The notes under the pieces were generated by a model, which worked only from the letters and a program-made list of their open reading frames with translations, had not been told where the DNA came from and ran no database searches. A stretch of DNA of 64,000 nt, taken from positions 1 to 64,000 of the forward strand of contig JAEYRN010000103.1 of assembly GCA_023435565.1 (NCBI GenBank), in the 5' to 3' direction. A program made the translations under genes and the position numbers. This document shows positions 8,667-18,651 of the stretch, in pieces (within the stretch, counting starts at the first letter, position 1; every line of letters begins with the position of its first letter). Origin of the DNA: Bacillota bacterium (GTDB lineage Bacteria > Bacillota > UBA4882 > UBA8346).

Positions 8667-9512
8667 ATGAAACCGTATTTTGTTTCAGTATTGATTCTTA
8701 TCATGGTCAGCACCGCTCTAATCGGTTGTGGAGGAGGAGGCAAAAGCGAAAACGGCAGTACGGGAACGGTTAACCTCTACCTCACCGATGCCCCAGCAGT
8801 TTTTGAAGAAGTAAATGTTAATATTACTAAAGTATCAATCAGTCGGTCTTCGGATCCGGAAACACCGGAAGGTGGTTGGATTACTTTAAGTACAAATCCG
8901 GTCAATGTTAACCTTCTGGACCTCCGTTTCACTGAACAATTATTGGGCGCTACAACTCTTCCGGCCGGTACATACCATCAGTTACGATTGTTGATTGATA
9001 GCGCTACAGTAAAGTTTGAACATGATGATACTCCCCAAACTTTAATTATTCCCAGCGCTGAACAGACCGGGATTAAAATTAATCTAAGAAATCTTACTGT
9101 CTCAGCCAACGAAAGAGTTAATATCCTGATGGATGTAAATGTCGCTGAATTTATTGATAATAGTAGCGGCGAATATAAAATGAGATCCACTGCGATTAAA
9201 GTGGCAAAGACTAGTTTAGTTGGAAAAATAACCGGGAAAGTAACCAATTCCGAAACGAATCTGCCAATTACAAACTTCGATGTTGTCATTAATGTTAAAC
9301 AAGGAACTACCTTGATTACCAGTACCCTTGCCTTAAAAGAAGATCTGAACGGAGCTACGGCCGGTAGTTTTATCCTCAACAATCTGGAGCCGGGCGATTA
9401 TACTCTCGAAATTACCGCCCCCAGTTATGGGACTAGAATAGAAACGGTTACGGTCCAAGCCGGACAAACAAACAACATTGGTACTTATACTATTACACAA
9501 GATCCAATCTAA
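8667..9512 (+). CDS. DUF4382 lipoprotein with C-terminal Ig/CarboxypepD-like domain
   Basis: A 281-residue lipoprotein. The signal peptide ends in the lipobox ALIGC (lipidated Cys21). Residues of about 30-190 match DUF4382: GTVNLYLTDAPAVFEEVNV, then LPAGTYHQLRL and a VNILMDVNVAEF strand. The last 90 residues (GKITGKVTNSETNLPI onward) look like a carboxypeptidase-regulatory beta-sandwich. It should lie at the cell surface or in the periplasm, probably as an adhesion or matrix component. AAGGAG at 8652-8657 fixes the start. The upstream riboswitch places it under c-di-GMP control. A terminator follows at 9597. Confidence 0.85.
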   Translation: MKPYFVSVLILIMVSTALIGCGGGGKSENGSTGTVNLYLTDAPAVFEEVNVNITKVSISRSSDPETPEGGWITLSTNPVNVNLLDLRFTEQLLGATTLPAGTYHQLRLLIDSATVKFEHDDTPQTLIIPSAEQTGIKINLRNLTVSANERVNILMDVNVAEFIDNSSGEYKMRSTAIKVAKTSLVGKITGKVTNSETNLPITNFDVVINVKQGTTLITSTLALKEDLNGATAGSFILNNLEPGDYTLEITAPSYGTRIETVTVQAGQTNNIGTYTITQDPI

Positions 9513-9596
9513 TCTTATATCCTCACTTATATCCTCCGATTTTAGATATCTAACGATAGCATTCATAACAAAATAGTATTACAAAACCTTCTTACG

Positions 9597-9621
9597 TTCA
9601 TCCATGTAAGAAGGTTTTTTT
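9597..9621 (+). terminator. Intrinsic terminator after the DUF4382 gene
   Basis: A 9-bp stem (CCTTCTTAC with GTAAGAAGG) is followed by a T run. Confidence 0.9.
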
Positions 9622-9690
9622 CAATAAAGTATATTTAGTTTTTTATGTTTAATATGCTAAAATATTCTTGTATTGAGGTGGTACTTAAAC

Positions 9691-10896
9691 ATGACAATTA
9701 ACCTGTTCTACTGGTATAAGTTTTTCAAGGATTTAGTTCTGATTTATCCTGTTTACATTCTCCTTTTTGAATCCAGAGGTCTGAACGTATCACAAATCTC
9801 AATTTTGTTGGCTGTCTGGTCGGTCCCGGTAGTCTTGCTGGAAATCCCTACCGGTATTTTAGCGGACCATTGGAACCGCAAAAAAATGTTGGTAATCGGG
9901 GGTTTAACCAAAGCGGCTTGTTATACTTTATGGTATTTTGCCGAGAGTTTCCACTTATTCGCCCTTGGTTTTATTCTCTGGGGAATCAGCGAGTCCTTTT
10001 GTTCCGGCTCCGAGGAAGCCTTGTTATATGACAGTTTAAAGGAACAAGGTCTGGAGGAAAGTTTTGATAAAGTATACGGGACGGGTAACTTCTTTGCCAA
10101 CCTGAGTGTCGCCCTATCGGTACTGAGCGGCGGCTTTTTAGCCCAAACCATCGGGATGAAACCGGTATTGCTATTATCCGTTATTTCAATGTTAATTGCC
10201 GGACTATTAACGATGGTTTTTAAAGAAGCCAATAGTTTTACCGATCGGCAATCTTTAACTCCTAGAGAACAATTTGCCCAATCAATTAAAACCTTAAAAG
10301 AAGCAGTCGGTTTATGCGTAAAAAATCGAATCTTATTGACTGTCATTTCATTATCGATCTTGACAATCGGTATGGCGGGAATCCTTGACGAACTCGACCC
10401 TCTAATAGCCGACCGGTATGGGCTGAGTCTGGGATTTGTCGGGCTTTGGATCGGGGTCCGTTCTCTTTTGGAAGCGTTGGGAAGCAAAATCGCCTATCGG
10501 GTAGGAGCGGTACTAAGCTTACTCAAAATTCAAAAAGGGTTCCGTGTAATTATTGTATTAAGTTTAATTTCCGGTGTTTGTTTGGCGATGGCAGGTTGGT
10601 TTAGAACTATCTGGTTAATGCCGGTATATGGGCTCTTTTATCTGATTATGGCTTCGGCCTTAGTCTTGCAGGAAGATTACGTCCAACAGCAGATAAAAGC
10701 CGAAGGAAGGTCAACCGTACATTCATTAATTTCATTAGTATATAATTTATACGGCATAGCTTTCTTTGGATTGTTCCCTCTCTTATTTTCTGGGTTGGAC
10801 CTGCACCGTGTCTTGGTGATCATCGCCGGTTACCTTGCAATTGTTTGTTTCTGTTTTAGCCTAATCTATCTGAAAGTTAGCAAAAAAGGGCTGTAG
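9691..10896 (+). CDS. MFS transporter
   Basis: A 401-residue major facilitator protein with about twelve membrane helices. The loop between helices 2 and 3 carries the MFS signature as GILADHWNRKKML. The lack of binding-site hallmarks prevents substrate assignment; drug or metabolite efflux is possible. GAGGTGG at 9676-9682 selects ATG 9691 over TTG 9673. A remnant of a second gene with a very similar C-terminus lies at 22803-22913. Confidence 0.85.
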   Translation: MTINLFYWYKFFKDLVLIYPVYILLFESRGLNVSQISILLAVWSVPVVLLEIPTGILADHWNRKKMLVIGGLTKAACYTLWYFAESFHLFALGFILWGISESFCSGSEEALLYDSLKEQGLEESFDKVYGTGNFFANLSVALSVLSGGFLAQTIGMKPVLLLSVISMLIAGLLTMVFKEANSFTDRQSLTPREQFAQSIKTLKEAVGLCVKNRILLTVISLSILTIGMAGILDELDPLIADRYGLSLGFVGLWIGVRSLLEALGSKIAYRVGAVLSLLKIQKGFRVIIVLSLISGVCLAMAGWFRTIWLMPVYGLFYLIMASALVLQEDYVQQQIKAEGRSTVHSLISLVYNLYGIAFFGLFPLLFSGLDLHRVLVIIAGYLAIVCFCFSLIYLKVSKKGL

Positions 10897-10914
10897 TAAC
10901 ATTTATTCAATTAA

Positions 10915-10972
10915 TCAAAAAGGGCTGCTGCAAATGTTTTTATCATTTTGCAACAACCCTTTTTACGTATAA
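10915..10972. terminator. Bidirectional terminator between MFS and kinase genes
   Basis: GGGCTGCTGCAAA and TTTTGCAACAACCC form a stem flanked by A-rich and T-rich tracts, between two convergent genes. It is a copy of the element at 223-278, including the trailing GTATAAAGG. Confidence 0.75.
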
Positions 10973-10979
10973 AGGGTCA

Positions 10980-12401
10980 TCAACTTAAATTTGTTCCTGC
11001 CTCGGGGCGTTTAGTAAAAGAAACCTCCGCCGGTTTACGACCAGACAGGGGTATGCTTAAGAAAATTAAAGTTCCTGTACCGGGTTTTGATTGAATACTC
11101 ATCGAACCTTTCAAAAGTTCAACCCGTTCCTTCATCCCTTCCAAACCAAATCCTCCTCCGGACCGTTCGTATTTTTTATCAGAAAGCAGGGTAGGGTCAA
11201 AACCTTGGCCATCGTCCTTAATTCTCAAGACTAGGCTCTCATTTTTATAGGCAAGTTCGATTTCCACCTTTTCGGCATTAGCATGTTTATAAATGTTAGT
11301 TAGCGCTTCTTGTACTATCCTGTATATTGTTGAAGCGAAATAGTATTCGAAATCCATTTCAAATTCGAATACCGAAAAATCAATATGAATACCTGTCTTT
11401 TCCGTAAATATGTTAATATGGTTTTGAAGCGCTTTTAATAACCCTTCTTCCAGATAAGACGGTTTCAGGTCATAGATTACCATTCGAATTTCTTTAGTGG
11501 CAGCTTTAACGTTTTGGTCCAAATCAGCTAAACATTCCGAAACTTTTTCGATATTGTCCATCTGGAGATATTTTTTGCAGATTTCAATCTCCAATGAGAG
11601 ATTCACCAATGATTGGGCCGGCCCATCATGGATTTCTCGCGCGATTCGCTTACGTTCTTCTTCGTGGGCTTTCAAGACGTTTCTATTTAAAATCTCTAAC
11701 TGTTCATTTTGCGCCCTATAACTTTCGAGAAGATTTTCCATTTCACGGTAAAGCAAACTATTTTCAAGGGCAACGGCAGCCTGTCCCGCTAGGGATGTTA
11801 TTACCAGTTCATCTCGATAATCAAAACCTATTATGTTTTCAAGCGAACTCTTTTGAGTATAATCAATCTTGGCGATACCGGGCTTTTTCTTATTGATAAG
11901 CTGAATGACCCCCATTATTTTATCTTCATGAGTCTTCATCGGTACGGATAGAACTGATTTAGTTAAATAGCCCATTGCCAAATCAAAAGTTTTGTTATGA
12001 CAATATTTTTCTTTAACTGGAATAGCATAAGCATCATTAATTATCAATGGCAAACCGGTAATGGCAGTATATCCGCAAATACTTTGCGGTGAAATCGGCA
12101 ATACATTTTCCTCAACTTGAACAGTGATACTTTGATTTTTAGTTATCGTAAATTTTAAAATTTTTCCGTGACGCTGGTTGCCTTTAATAAAAGACGGACT
12201 ACCAGTCTCTTCATCAACTATTAAATAGATCGTCCCGGCATCGGAAAAAGTAAGATCCATACTATTACTAATTATTAGATCAAGCAACTTCAAAGTATCC
12301 TTCTCCGATGACAGGGCTTGACCGATTTCGTAAAATTCTTTTAATTGCGAGTCGTAAAATAAAATTTGATTATCTTCCCGGGGAACAATGTTTTTATCCA
12401 T
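10980..12401 (-). CDS. GAF-domain histidine kinase (DegS/NarX type)
   Basis: A 473-residue soluble kinase. Residues of about 25-215 form a GAF sensor domain, then a coiled-coil linker, then a HisKA_3 box REIHDGPAQ with the phospho-acceptor H258, and a C-terminal ATPase with DDGQGF and GGGFGLEGMKERV. No membrane segment is present, so it senses a cytoplasmic signal. It is the last gene downstream of the Tad pilus operon, whose first gene is a NarL-type regulator (22047-22712). HisKA_3 kinases pair with NarL regulators, so the two probably form one system bracketing the operon. Confidence 0.88.
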   Translation of the reverse strand: MDKNIVPREDNQILFYDSQLKEFYEIGQALSSEKDTLKLLDLIISNSMDLTFSDAGTIYLIVDEETGSPSFIKGNQRHGKILKFTITKNQSITVQVEENVLPISPQSICGYTAITGLPLIINDAYAIPVKEKYCHNKTFDLAMGYLTKSVLSVPMKTHEDKIMGVIQLINKKKPGIAKIDYTQKSSLENIIGFDYRDELVITSLAGQAAVALENSLLYREMENLLESYRAQNEQLEILNRNVLKAHEEERKRIAREIHDGPAQSLVNLSLEIEICKKYLQMDNIEKVSECLADLDQNVKAATKEIRMVIYDLKPSYLEEGLLKALQNHINIFTEKTGIHIDFSVFEFEMDFEYYFASTIYRIVQEALTNIYKHANAEKVEIELAYKNESLVLRIKDDGQGFDPTLLSDKKYERSGGGFGLEGMKERVELLKGSMSIQSKPGTGTLIFLSIPLSGRKPAEVSFTKRPEAGTNLS

Positions 12402-12465
12402 TTATCTACTCCCGAAATATTATATTACCATCATATCTAATCAAAAAATGGAGCTCAACTGAGAA

Positions 12466-12810
12466 CTATTTCCACCAAAAACAATCACCGATTTGAATAT
12501 TCTTTTCTCTCCCTATACCGGCTTCTGTCTCTAAAATATAATAAGCGCTTTTTTTTAACGGACCAACCTTATTGGGAACCAAAGTTTGAATATCTATTAC
12601 AACCCCTGCTTGAGATAAATAAATTAAATCCAAGGAAAACCGCATCCAAAACATATGCGCCGAATTGCACGGATATAACAATAACCCGTCAATCGCAGGC
12701 ATTTCCCGATAAAACATTAACCCCCTCAATCTAGACCTAAAGCTTCCCGCCAATTTTACCTTTTCAAATAATTGTTCATTCCCACGATAAACGCTGACAA
12801 ACCGCTCCAT
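12466..12810 (-). CDS. DUF192 family protein
   Basis: A 114-residue protein with the DUF192 signatures RGLMFYREMP, PCNSAHMFWMRFSLDLIYL and the ending IGDCFWW. The function is unknown, although DUF192 genes often lie beside pilus or secretion genes. Unlike many members it has no clear signal peptide. It follows tadC by 21 bp and precedes the GAF kinase by 64 bp, so it is probably part of the Tad transcript. Confidence 0.8.
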   Translation of the reverse strand: MERFVSVYRGNEQLFEKVKLAGSFRSRLRGLMFYREMPAIDGLLLYPCNSAHMFWMRFSLDLIYLSQAGVVIDIQTLVPNKVGPLKKSAYYILETEAGIGREKNIQIGDCFWWK

Positions 12811-12831
12811 GATCTATCTCCGTTACTTTGA

Positions 12832-13767
12832 CTATTTCATCCTTGCGAAATTATCAATTAGTTGTAAAACACCGGGTCCTAACAGGATAATAAATAGACA
12901 CGGAAAGATAAAAATGATCATCGGGATTAACATTTTGACCGGAGCCTTTTGAGCCTTTTCTTCAGCTTTCAAACGCCTTCTATCCCTTAATTGCTGCGAT
13001 TGAATCCGGAGGACTTTCCCGATACCAACGCCCAGTTGGTCCGCTTGAATAATTGCCACTACAAAAGTTTGTAAATCCTCAACTCCAGTGCGGACAGACA
13101 TCTCTCGCAGCGCGTCACGTCTGGTTTTTCCAATCTTAAATTCCTGTAACACCCTTCTAAATTCTTCAGTTAAGGGCCCTTGGGTTTTTTCGACTAATTT
13201 TAACAAAGCTTGATCGAATCCCAAACCAGCCTCGACGCTAACAGTTAATAAATCCAAATTATCGGGTAAAGCCGCAACCATTTTTTGTTGACGGGAAACG
13301 GCCAACCGTTTGATAACAAAATCCGGTGTAATCATTGCCAGCAGTAAAGAAGCCCCTGTAATTACAAAGCCCATTGAAGGATTGGCCATACCCAATGTAA
13401 AGTAAACTAAAACCGGAATTCCTATCATCATCGTCGTTTTAATTACTAAATAGTCTTTAGCCTTTAAGTTCCATGGATGTCCGGCTGATTCCAGCAAACC
13501 TTCGGCTTGGTTATAAATATTTGCCGGAGCATACTTTATTACCATTTCAGATAATTTATCAGTCAACGGTCCAAAGAGCCGGATGAACAACGGCTTGTCC
13601 AGATCAGTCTCAATTATTGTGTTTCCCAAAGAAGCCGCCGGTTTTAACTGTTCGAGCCTTACTCTGACCCGATAAACTCGGTCGGTCCAAACCGCGCCAG
13701 AATAATATACTAAAACGGAAACACTAATGAATGTCAAAATAATTGCGACTATTATCATACAAATCAC
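12832..13767 (-). CDS. tadC: Tad pilus inner-membrane platform protein TadC
   Basis: A 311-residue T2SSF-domain protein. There is an N-terminal membrane helix, two helices at about 110-150, the cytoplasmic helical domain (VAALPDNLDLLTVSVEAGLGFDQAL) and a C-terminal helix pair. With TadB it forms the platform that couples the ATPase to pilin assembly. It lies 2 bp after tadB, and order and spacing are those of a standard tad operon. Confidence 0.9.
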   Translation of the reverse strand: MICMIIVAIILTFISVSVLVYYSGAVWTDRVYRVRVRLEQLKPAASLGNTIIETDLDKPLFIRLFGPLTDKLSEMVIKYAPANIYNQAEGLLESAGHPWNLKAKDYLVIKTTMMIGIPVLVYFTLGMANPSMGFVITGASLLLAMITPDFVIKRLAVSRQQKMVAALPDNLDLLTVSVEAGLGFDQALLKLVEKTQGPLTEEFRRVLQEFKIGKTRRDALREMSVRTGVEDLQTFVVAIIQADQLGVGIGKVLRIQSQQLRDRRRLKAEEKAQKAPVKMLIPMIIFIFPCLFIILLGPGVLQLIDNFARMK

Positions 13768-13769
13768 CT

Positions 13770-14759
13770 CTATACTTCGATGGTTATTATCTTACGAATA
13801 ACCAACAAAGCGATCAATTCGGCTAAAACAGCATAACCCAATAAAAACTTTCCCCTCGGGTCGGTAAATAATTGCATGATATAATTTGGATTGACCAGTA
13901 ATAAAAAAGCTCCGATACCTACCGGCAATAATCCTATAATTAATCCGGACAACCTCCCCTGAGCGGTTAGAGCTTTTACCTCTCCCTTAATTTTTACCCG
14001 TTCCCGGATGGTTTGTGAGATATTATCCAATATTTCCGAGAGGTTGCCCCCAATTTGCCTTTGAATTAACATTGCGGTTATAACTAAATCCAAATCAGGA
14101 CTTGGGACCCTCTCACTCAAACGAATTAAAGCATCTTCAGTGGTTGTGCCGAGGTTTATTTCCTGAATAGTCCTGGCAAACTCGGTCCGGATTGGCGGCG
14201 CCATCTCTTTTGCGACCATATCAATAGCTTGTAAAAATCCATAACCTGCTTTTAAAGAGTTGGATACCATCACCAAAGTATCGCCAATTTGGTTGTTAAA
14301 CCTGGCTATTTTTTGATGTTGTTTCATTCGAAGATACATTAAAGGGCCAATTAAACCCAGCAAGGCCGCTACCGCCATTGAAACCGGATTCCGGTTCCAA
14401 AGAAAAAATAACAACATGAAACCAATACTCAAAGCAGCAATTAAAAATACAAATTCATAACCCCTTAAAGGGATATCCCCTTTTTGCAACTCCATTTCAA
14501 GCAGTTTGGTAAACCTTATTCCCTCTATTCCCTTTCCATATTTCCCGATCAATTGCCGGAAAGGATTCAAAGCCTTCTCTTCCGACAATTCAATCCGGTT
14601 CAATTTTGTGCTTTTTACGCTAAAATCCGCAGTAGCTGATTTGATATATAATTCCATTCTTTTTTGAAGTTCCGCTTTGGGGCGAGAGAAGTATTCGGTT
14701 AATGAAAATATTAAGAAAAAAATTGCCAAAAAGACTAGAATTACTTCAAGCAACATCAT
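13770..14759 (-). CDS. tadB: Tad pilus inner-membrane platform protein TadB
   Basis: A 329-residue T2SSF-domain protein with an N-terminal helix, a helix pair around residues 105-145, the conserved cytoplasmic segment (GDTLVMVSNSLKAGYGFLQA), VITAMLIQRQIGGNLSEIL, and two C-terminal helices. It is the partner of TadC. It starts 44 bp after the ATPase gene and is followed almost immediately by tadC. Confidence 0.9.
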   Translation of the reverse strand: MMLLEVILVFLAIFFLIFSLTEYFSRPKAELQKRMELYIKSATADFSVKSTKLNRIELSEEKALNPFRQLIGKYGKGIEGIRFTKLLEMELQKGDIPLRGYEFVFLIAALSIGFMLLFFLWNRNPVSMAVAALLGLIGPLMYLRMKQHQKIARFNNQIGDTLVMVSNSLKAGYGFLQAIDMVAKEMAPPIRTEFARTIQEINLGTTTEDALIRLSERVPSPDLDLVITAMLIQRQIGGNLSEILDNISQTIRERVKIKGEVKALTAQGRLSGLIIGLLPVGIGAFLLLVNPNYIMQLFTDPRGKFLLGYAVLAELIALLVIRKIITIEV

Positions 14760-14803
14760 TATCAGACCACCTAAATCATTAATTATTCAATTGTGAAACT
14801 CGC

Positions 14804-16177
14804 TTAAGCAATAAAAAGGTCGGGAGGCAGCTTGATACCGGAAACTTCAAACTTCTCATAAAATTTCGGTTTTATGCCGGTAGGTTTCAATCTTCCGATA
14901 ACTCGGCCCGATTCATCCAATCCGGATTGTTCAAACACAAATACGTCTTGTAGAGTAACCACATCGCCCTCCATACCCTGGACCTCTGTAATATAAGTAA
15001 TCTTTCGGCTGCCGTCTTTTAAACGCATCTGTTGTACTATCAGGTCTACCGCCGACGCAATCTGTTCCCGGATGGCTTTTACCGGTAACTCCATCCCGGC
15101 CATAAGGACCATTGTTTCCAGTCTGGTCAACATATCCCGGGGAGAATTAGCGTGTCCGGTGGTGAGTGAACCGTCATGGCCTGTATTCATAGCCTGAAGC
15201 ATATCCAAGGCTTCTCCGCCCCGGACCTCTCCCACCACTATCCGATCGGGACGCATCCGCAAAGCATTTTTTACCAAATCTCTCATGGTAACAGCGCCCT
15301 TGCCTTCGATATTTGCCGGTCTGGTTTCCATAGATACCACATGTTCCTGCCGGAGTTGAAGCTCAGCCGCGTCTTCAATGGTAATAATCCGTTCATCCGG
15401 AGGAATAAAAGAGGATAACACATTTAGCGTAGTGGTTTTCCCGCTACCGGTCCCTCCGGAGACGACGATATTCAATTTGACTTTGACACAAGCCTCTAAA
15501 AAAAGAGCCATCTCCGGCGTTAAGGTCCCGAACCCAACCAGATCCCTAACCTTGAAAGGGTCTTTGGCAAACTTACGAATGGTAATCGTCGGACCTTTTA
15601 GGGCTAACGGAGGGATAACGGCATTAACCCTTGAACCGTCAGGCAAACGGGCGTCCACCATTGGACTTGCTTCATCAATCCGGCGGCCAATCGGTGAAAC
15701 AATCTTTTCGATCACCTGTAATACTTGTTCATTATCGCGAAATTTGACCCCGGTCATTTCTAAACGGCCCCGGCGTTCCACATAGACTTGACATGGTCCG
15801 TTTACCATAATTTCCGATACCGTAGGATCCATAATCAATGAATTAATCGGCCCAAATCCCAATACTTCATCGCTAATCTCACTGATGATTTTTAATCTTT
15901 CATTCCTGGTAGTAGCCGGATACTCATGATCTAAAATAAAACTCACTATTTCTTCAATTTTATTTTTAAGCTGTTCCTGAATTTCCGGTTCATCGCTTCG
16001 ATCCAAAACAGCTGAATCAATTTCCTTTAATAGTGTCTCATGGACCTGTTTTTTGATATTCTTTAACGGGTCGGTTACACTTTGTTTTATTTGGCGCCCC
16101 ATTACCGGTCTTTCAGCCGGCTCGGCAGTGACGCCCGGCGCCGTTTTCTTTCTTTCCATTCGCTCCATTAGTGACAT
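14804..16177 (-). CDS. cpaF: Tad pilus assembly ATPase TadA/CpaF
   Basis: A 457-residue secretion ATPase that powers Flp pilus assembly. The Walker A motif is SGGTGSGKTTT, the Asp box includes IITIEDAAELQL, and the Walker B region is RPDRIVVGEVRGGEALD. The N-terminal about 100 residues are the variable CpaF helical region. A TTG at 16192 opens the frame, but GGGAGG lies just before ATG 16177. It sits between cpaE and tadB. Confidence 0.93.
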   Translation of the reverse strand: MSLMERMERKKTAPGVTAEPAERPVMGRQIKQSVTDPLKNIKKQVHETLLKEIDSAVLDRSDEPEIQEQLKNKIEEIVSFILDHEYPATTRNERLKIISEISDEVLGFGPINSLIMDPTVSEIMVNGPCQVYVERRGRLEMTGVKFRDNEQVLQVIEKIVSPIGRRIDEASPMVDARLPDGSRVNAVIPPLALKGPTITIRKFAKDPFKVRDLVGFGTLTPEMALFLEACVKVKLNIVVSGGTGSGKTTTLNVLSSFIPPDERIITIEDAAELQLRQEHVVSMETRPANIEGKGAVTMRDLVKNALRMRPDRIVVGEVRGGEALDMLQAMNTGHDGSLTTGHANSPRDMLTRLETMVLMAGMELPVKAIREQIASAVDLIVQQMRLKDGSRKITYITEVQGMEGDVVTLQDVFVFEQSGLDESGRVIGRLKPTGIKPKFYEKFEVSGIKLPPDLFIA

Positions 16178-16201
16178 GGATCTGCCTCCCAATTTAATCG
16201 T

Positions 16202-17392
16202 CTAAGGCTTTTTATCATCTACCTTCGAACTAATACCCGATAATTCCAGGCCCAATCTTAAGATTGCTTTTGAAATCGGGGCTTTCGGGTGGCTGGTTAC
16301 AAAGGGAATTCCCTGGTTACAGGAGCCTACTACTAGTTTTTCATCGTTCGGAATCGAATTGGTTATCGGCAAAATAAGATGGGTTTCCAAATCTTTAATT
16401 GAAATGTTATTCCGGATGAATACGTGGTTTAAAACCAATTTGACCTTTTGCGGTTCGTAATGCAATGATTGGATCGCTTCCATGGCCAGTTTGGCATTTT
16501 TAACCGTTAAGATGTCTAAAGCAGCGACCATTACAATAAAATCGGATATATCAAGTGCGGCTAAGGTTAGATCATCGAATAAGTGATGCGTATCAACTAT
16601 AATAAAGTCGTAATTATTCTTAAGGGCAGCTAGAATTCCCTCAACATGTTCAGCCTTGACAATTTCAGCGTATTCAGGGCGTAAAGGCGCCGGTAGAATC
16701 TTGACCCCACTGGAATGGTCCGCCAAATAAGAATCCAGTATTTTGGGTTCCTGATAATCCCCTTCTCCCACCAGATCGGAAATGGTTCTACGTGGCGTCA
16801 AGTCAAACAGTAAGGCAACATCCCCGAATTGCAAATTCAAATCGATAATAGCGGTCTTTTTTTGAGTCAATCGAAGAAGCGCCACCGCCAAATTTACGGC
16901 AATAACTGAACCGCCAATTCCTCCCTTGGCGCTGAAAACACTAATGATCTTCCCTGGGTCCCTAGGTTTATCAACCTGGGGATCAGGTACTATGCTTTGC
17001 TTTAAACGCCGCTTTTTTTCCAACTCATAGACCCGGTGTATGGTTTGCATCAGTTCTTCCCTACCGGGCGGTTTGGTCAAATAATCACGAGCGCCTGCAG
17101 CCATTGCTTTACGGAGATATTCACCTTCGTCTTGGCAAGTGAGAATTATTATTGCCGTCTGGGGCAATTCGACAGTCATTATTTCCGTTGCCTGAATACC
17201 ATCCATTACCGGCATACTAATATCCATGATCACCAAGTCCGGTTTTAATTGTTTAGCTTGATTTACAGCCTCTTCACCATTGGCGGCCTCTCCTACCACA
17301 TCTATTTCCGTTTCCAAATCCAGCAAGCGTCGCAAATTATTTCTGACTTTATCAACATCATCGACTACCATAATCCGAATTTTTTCAGCCAT
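16202..17392 (-). CDS. cpaE: CpaE/TadZ: receiver domain fused to ParA-like ATPase
   Basis: A 396-residue pilus-localisation protein. Residues 1-125 form a receiver domain with an apparently intact phosphorylation site (VIMDISMPVMDG) and the conserved lysine (YLTKPP). Residues 145-390 form a MinD/ParA-like domain whose P loop reads SAKGGIGGS, lacking the usual lysine near its end, a known TadZ deviation. Family knowledge says it marks the assembly site at the pole. An apparently functional receiver suggests phospho-control, perhaps by the GAF kinase at the operon end. Confidence 0.9.
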   Translation of the reverse strand: MAEKIRIMVVDDVDKVRNNLRRLLDLETEIDVVGEAANGEEAVNQAKQLKPDLVIMDISMPVMDGIQATEIMTVELPQTAIIILTCQDEGEYLRKAMAAGARDYLTKPPGREELMQTIHRVYELEKKRRLKQSIVPDPQVDKPRDPGKIISVFSAKGGIGGSVIAVNLAVALLRLTQKKTAIIDLNLQFGDVALLFDLTPRRTISDLVGEGDYQEPKILDSYLADHSSGVKILPAPLRPEYAEIVKAEHVEGILAALKNNYDFIIVDTHHLFDDLTLAALDISDFIVMVAALDILTVKNAKLAMEAIQSLHYEPQKVKLVLNHVFIRNNISIKDLETHLILPITNSIPNDEKLVVGSCNQGIPFVTSHPKAPISKAILRLGLELSGISSKVDDKKP

Positions 17393-17416
17393 TTAGCTCC
17401 ACCTACTTCTCTGGGG

Positions 17417-18616
17417 TTACGGACCTTGGAAAGAAGGATTGGTAATTTCCCCGGAAGTTAAATCCGTTTCATCCTTTATCAACCTAGGTGTAACAAAAAG
17501 TAATAACTCCGTGTCCCCATTTTGAAAATTTTTACTACGAAACAAAGATCCGATAATGGGGATATCTCCTAATATCGGGACTTTATAAATGTTTACCGCT
17601 TCCTCCCGGCTTAATAAACCTCCGATTACCAGAGTCGAACCGTCTTTAAATCGAACATTGGTATTAGCCTTACGGGTCGCCAACGCGGGTAATTTGAATC
17701 CATTAACGATAATGGCGTTACTCCAATCAATTGAACTGACCTCCGGCGCAACCGCCATGGAAATGGTATTATTACGTTCATAATTTGATGTGACTTTTAG
17801 TCTAATCCCGTATTCCTTCCAATTAACGACCACTCCACCCTTGCCGTCGGACATCGGAATCGGAATTTCACCTCCCGCCAAAAAAAAGGCTTCTTTCCCA
17901 CTGACCGTTAAAATGCTGGGCGCCGCCATTATCTTGGCATCGCCGTTTCTTTGCATCAAATTCAAGATTGAACCTAAAGAGACTCCGGGGGCCAAACCGA
18001 CTGTACCCGTACCGTTTTTTAGAAAACCATATTCCCACTCGCGAAAAACCAACCCATCCGGAGTAGGCCACCATGTTCCCGAGTTAAAACCATATTTTTT
18101 TTCCGCATCTTTTTTAATCTCCGTAACCAAAATTGAAAGTAATATCTGATAGGTGTTTTTTACTTGTAAATTGTTAATTACGTTTTCCCGGTACATCTTC
18201 CCATACCGGACCGCTTTTTCCTCTTCCAAAGAATTGTTAACCGTACCGCTTAATACTATATATTTATCATTGGCCTTTACATTTACTTCCGGGTTGTTTA
18301 TTAATTTTGAGATTTCCATTTCAATAGCGGAATAATCTTCTTGGACCGCAAATTTTAATTCGAATCTGCCTTCGCTCGCCCAAATATTGACTGATGACAT
18401 CCCAACCTTTTTTGCATTAAGTAAAAATTCATGTTTACTGGTTACCACTAATTCGAGAACATCCGGGTTACTAATGGCAATCCTGGTAATTCCTTTTAAC
18501 GATAGTACTTTTGCCTCTCCCACGGCCAAACGGATTATATGTGATTCCGCTGTTGCGGCAACCGCTGACCAAAACAGAACCAGTATCATTAATAACGGTA
18601 AACATTTCTTTAGCAT
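17417..18616 (-). CDS. cpaC: Tad pilus secretin CpaC/RcpA
   Basis: A 399-residue outer-membrane secretin. It has a signal peptide (MLKKCLPLLMILVLFWSAVA), an N-terminal pilus-secretin domain (VLSLKGITRIAISNPDVLEL), a BON-like segment, and the secretin core: VSGKEAFFLAGGEIPIP, the GIRLKV strand and the ending VPILGDIPIIGSLF. Its presence implies an outer membrane. It lies between cpaB and cpaE in the operon. Confidence 0.92.
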   Translation of the reverse strand: MLKKCLPLLMILVLFWSAVAATAESHIIRLAVGEAKVLSLKGITRIAISNPDVLELVVTSKHEFLLNAKKVGMSSVNIWASEGRFELKFAVQEDYSAIEMEISKLINNPEVNVKANDKYIVLSGTVNNSLEEEKAVRYGKMYRENVINNLQVKNTYQILLSILVTEIKKDAEKKYGFNSGTWWPTPDGLVFREWEYGFLKNGTGTVGLAPGVSLGSILNLMQRNGDAKIMAAPSILTVSGKEAFFLAGGEIPIPMSDGKGGVVVNWKEYGIRLKVTSNYERNNTISMAVAPEVSSIDWSNAIIVNGFKLPALATRKANTNVRFKDGSTLVIGGLLSREEAVNIYKVPILGDIPIIGSLFRSKNFQNGDTELLLFVTPRLIKDETDLTSGEITNPSFQGP

Positions 18617-18651
18617 CGGCTTGCCTCCCGAGGAATGTTAAAACCGTCCGT

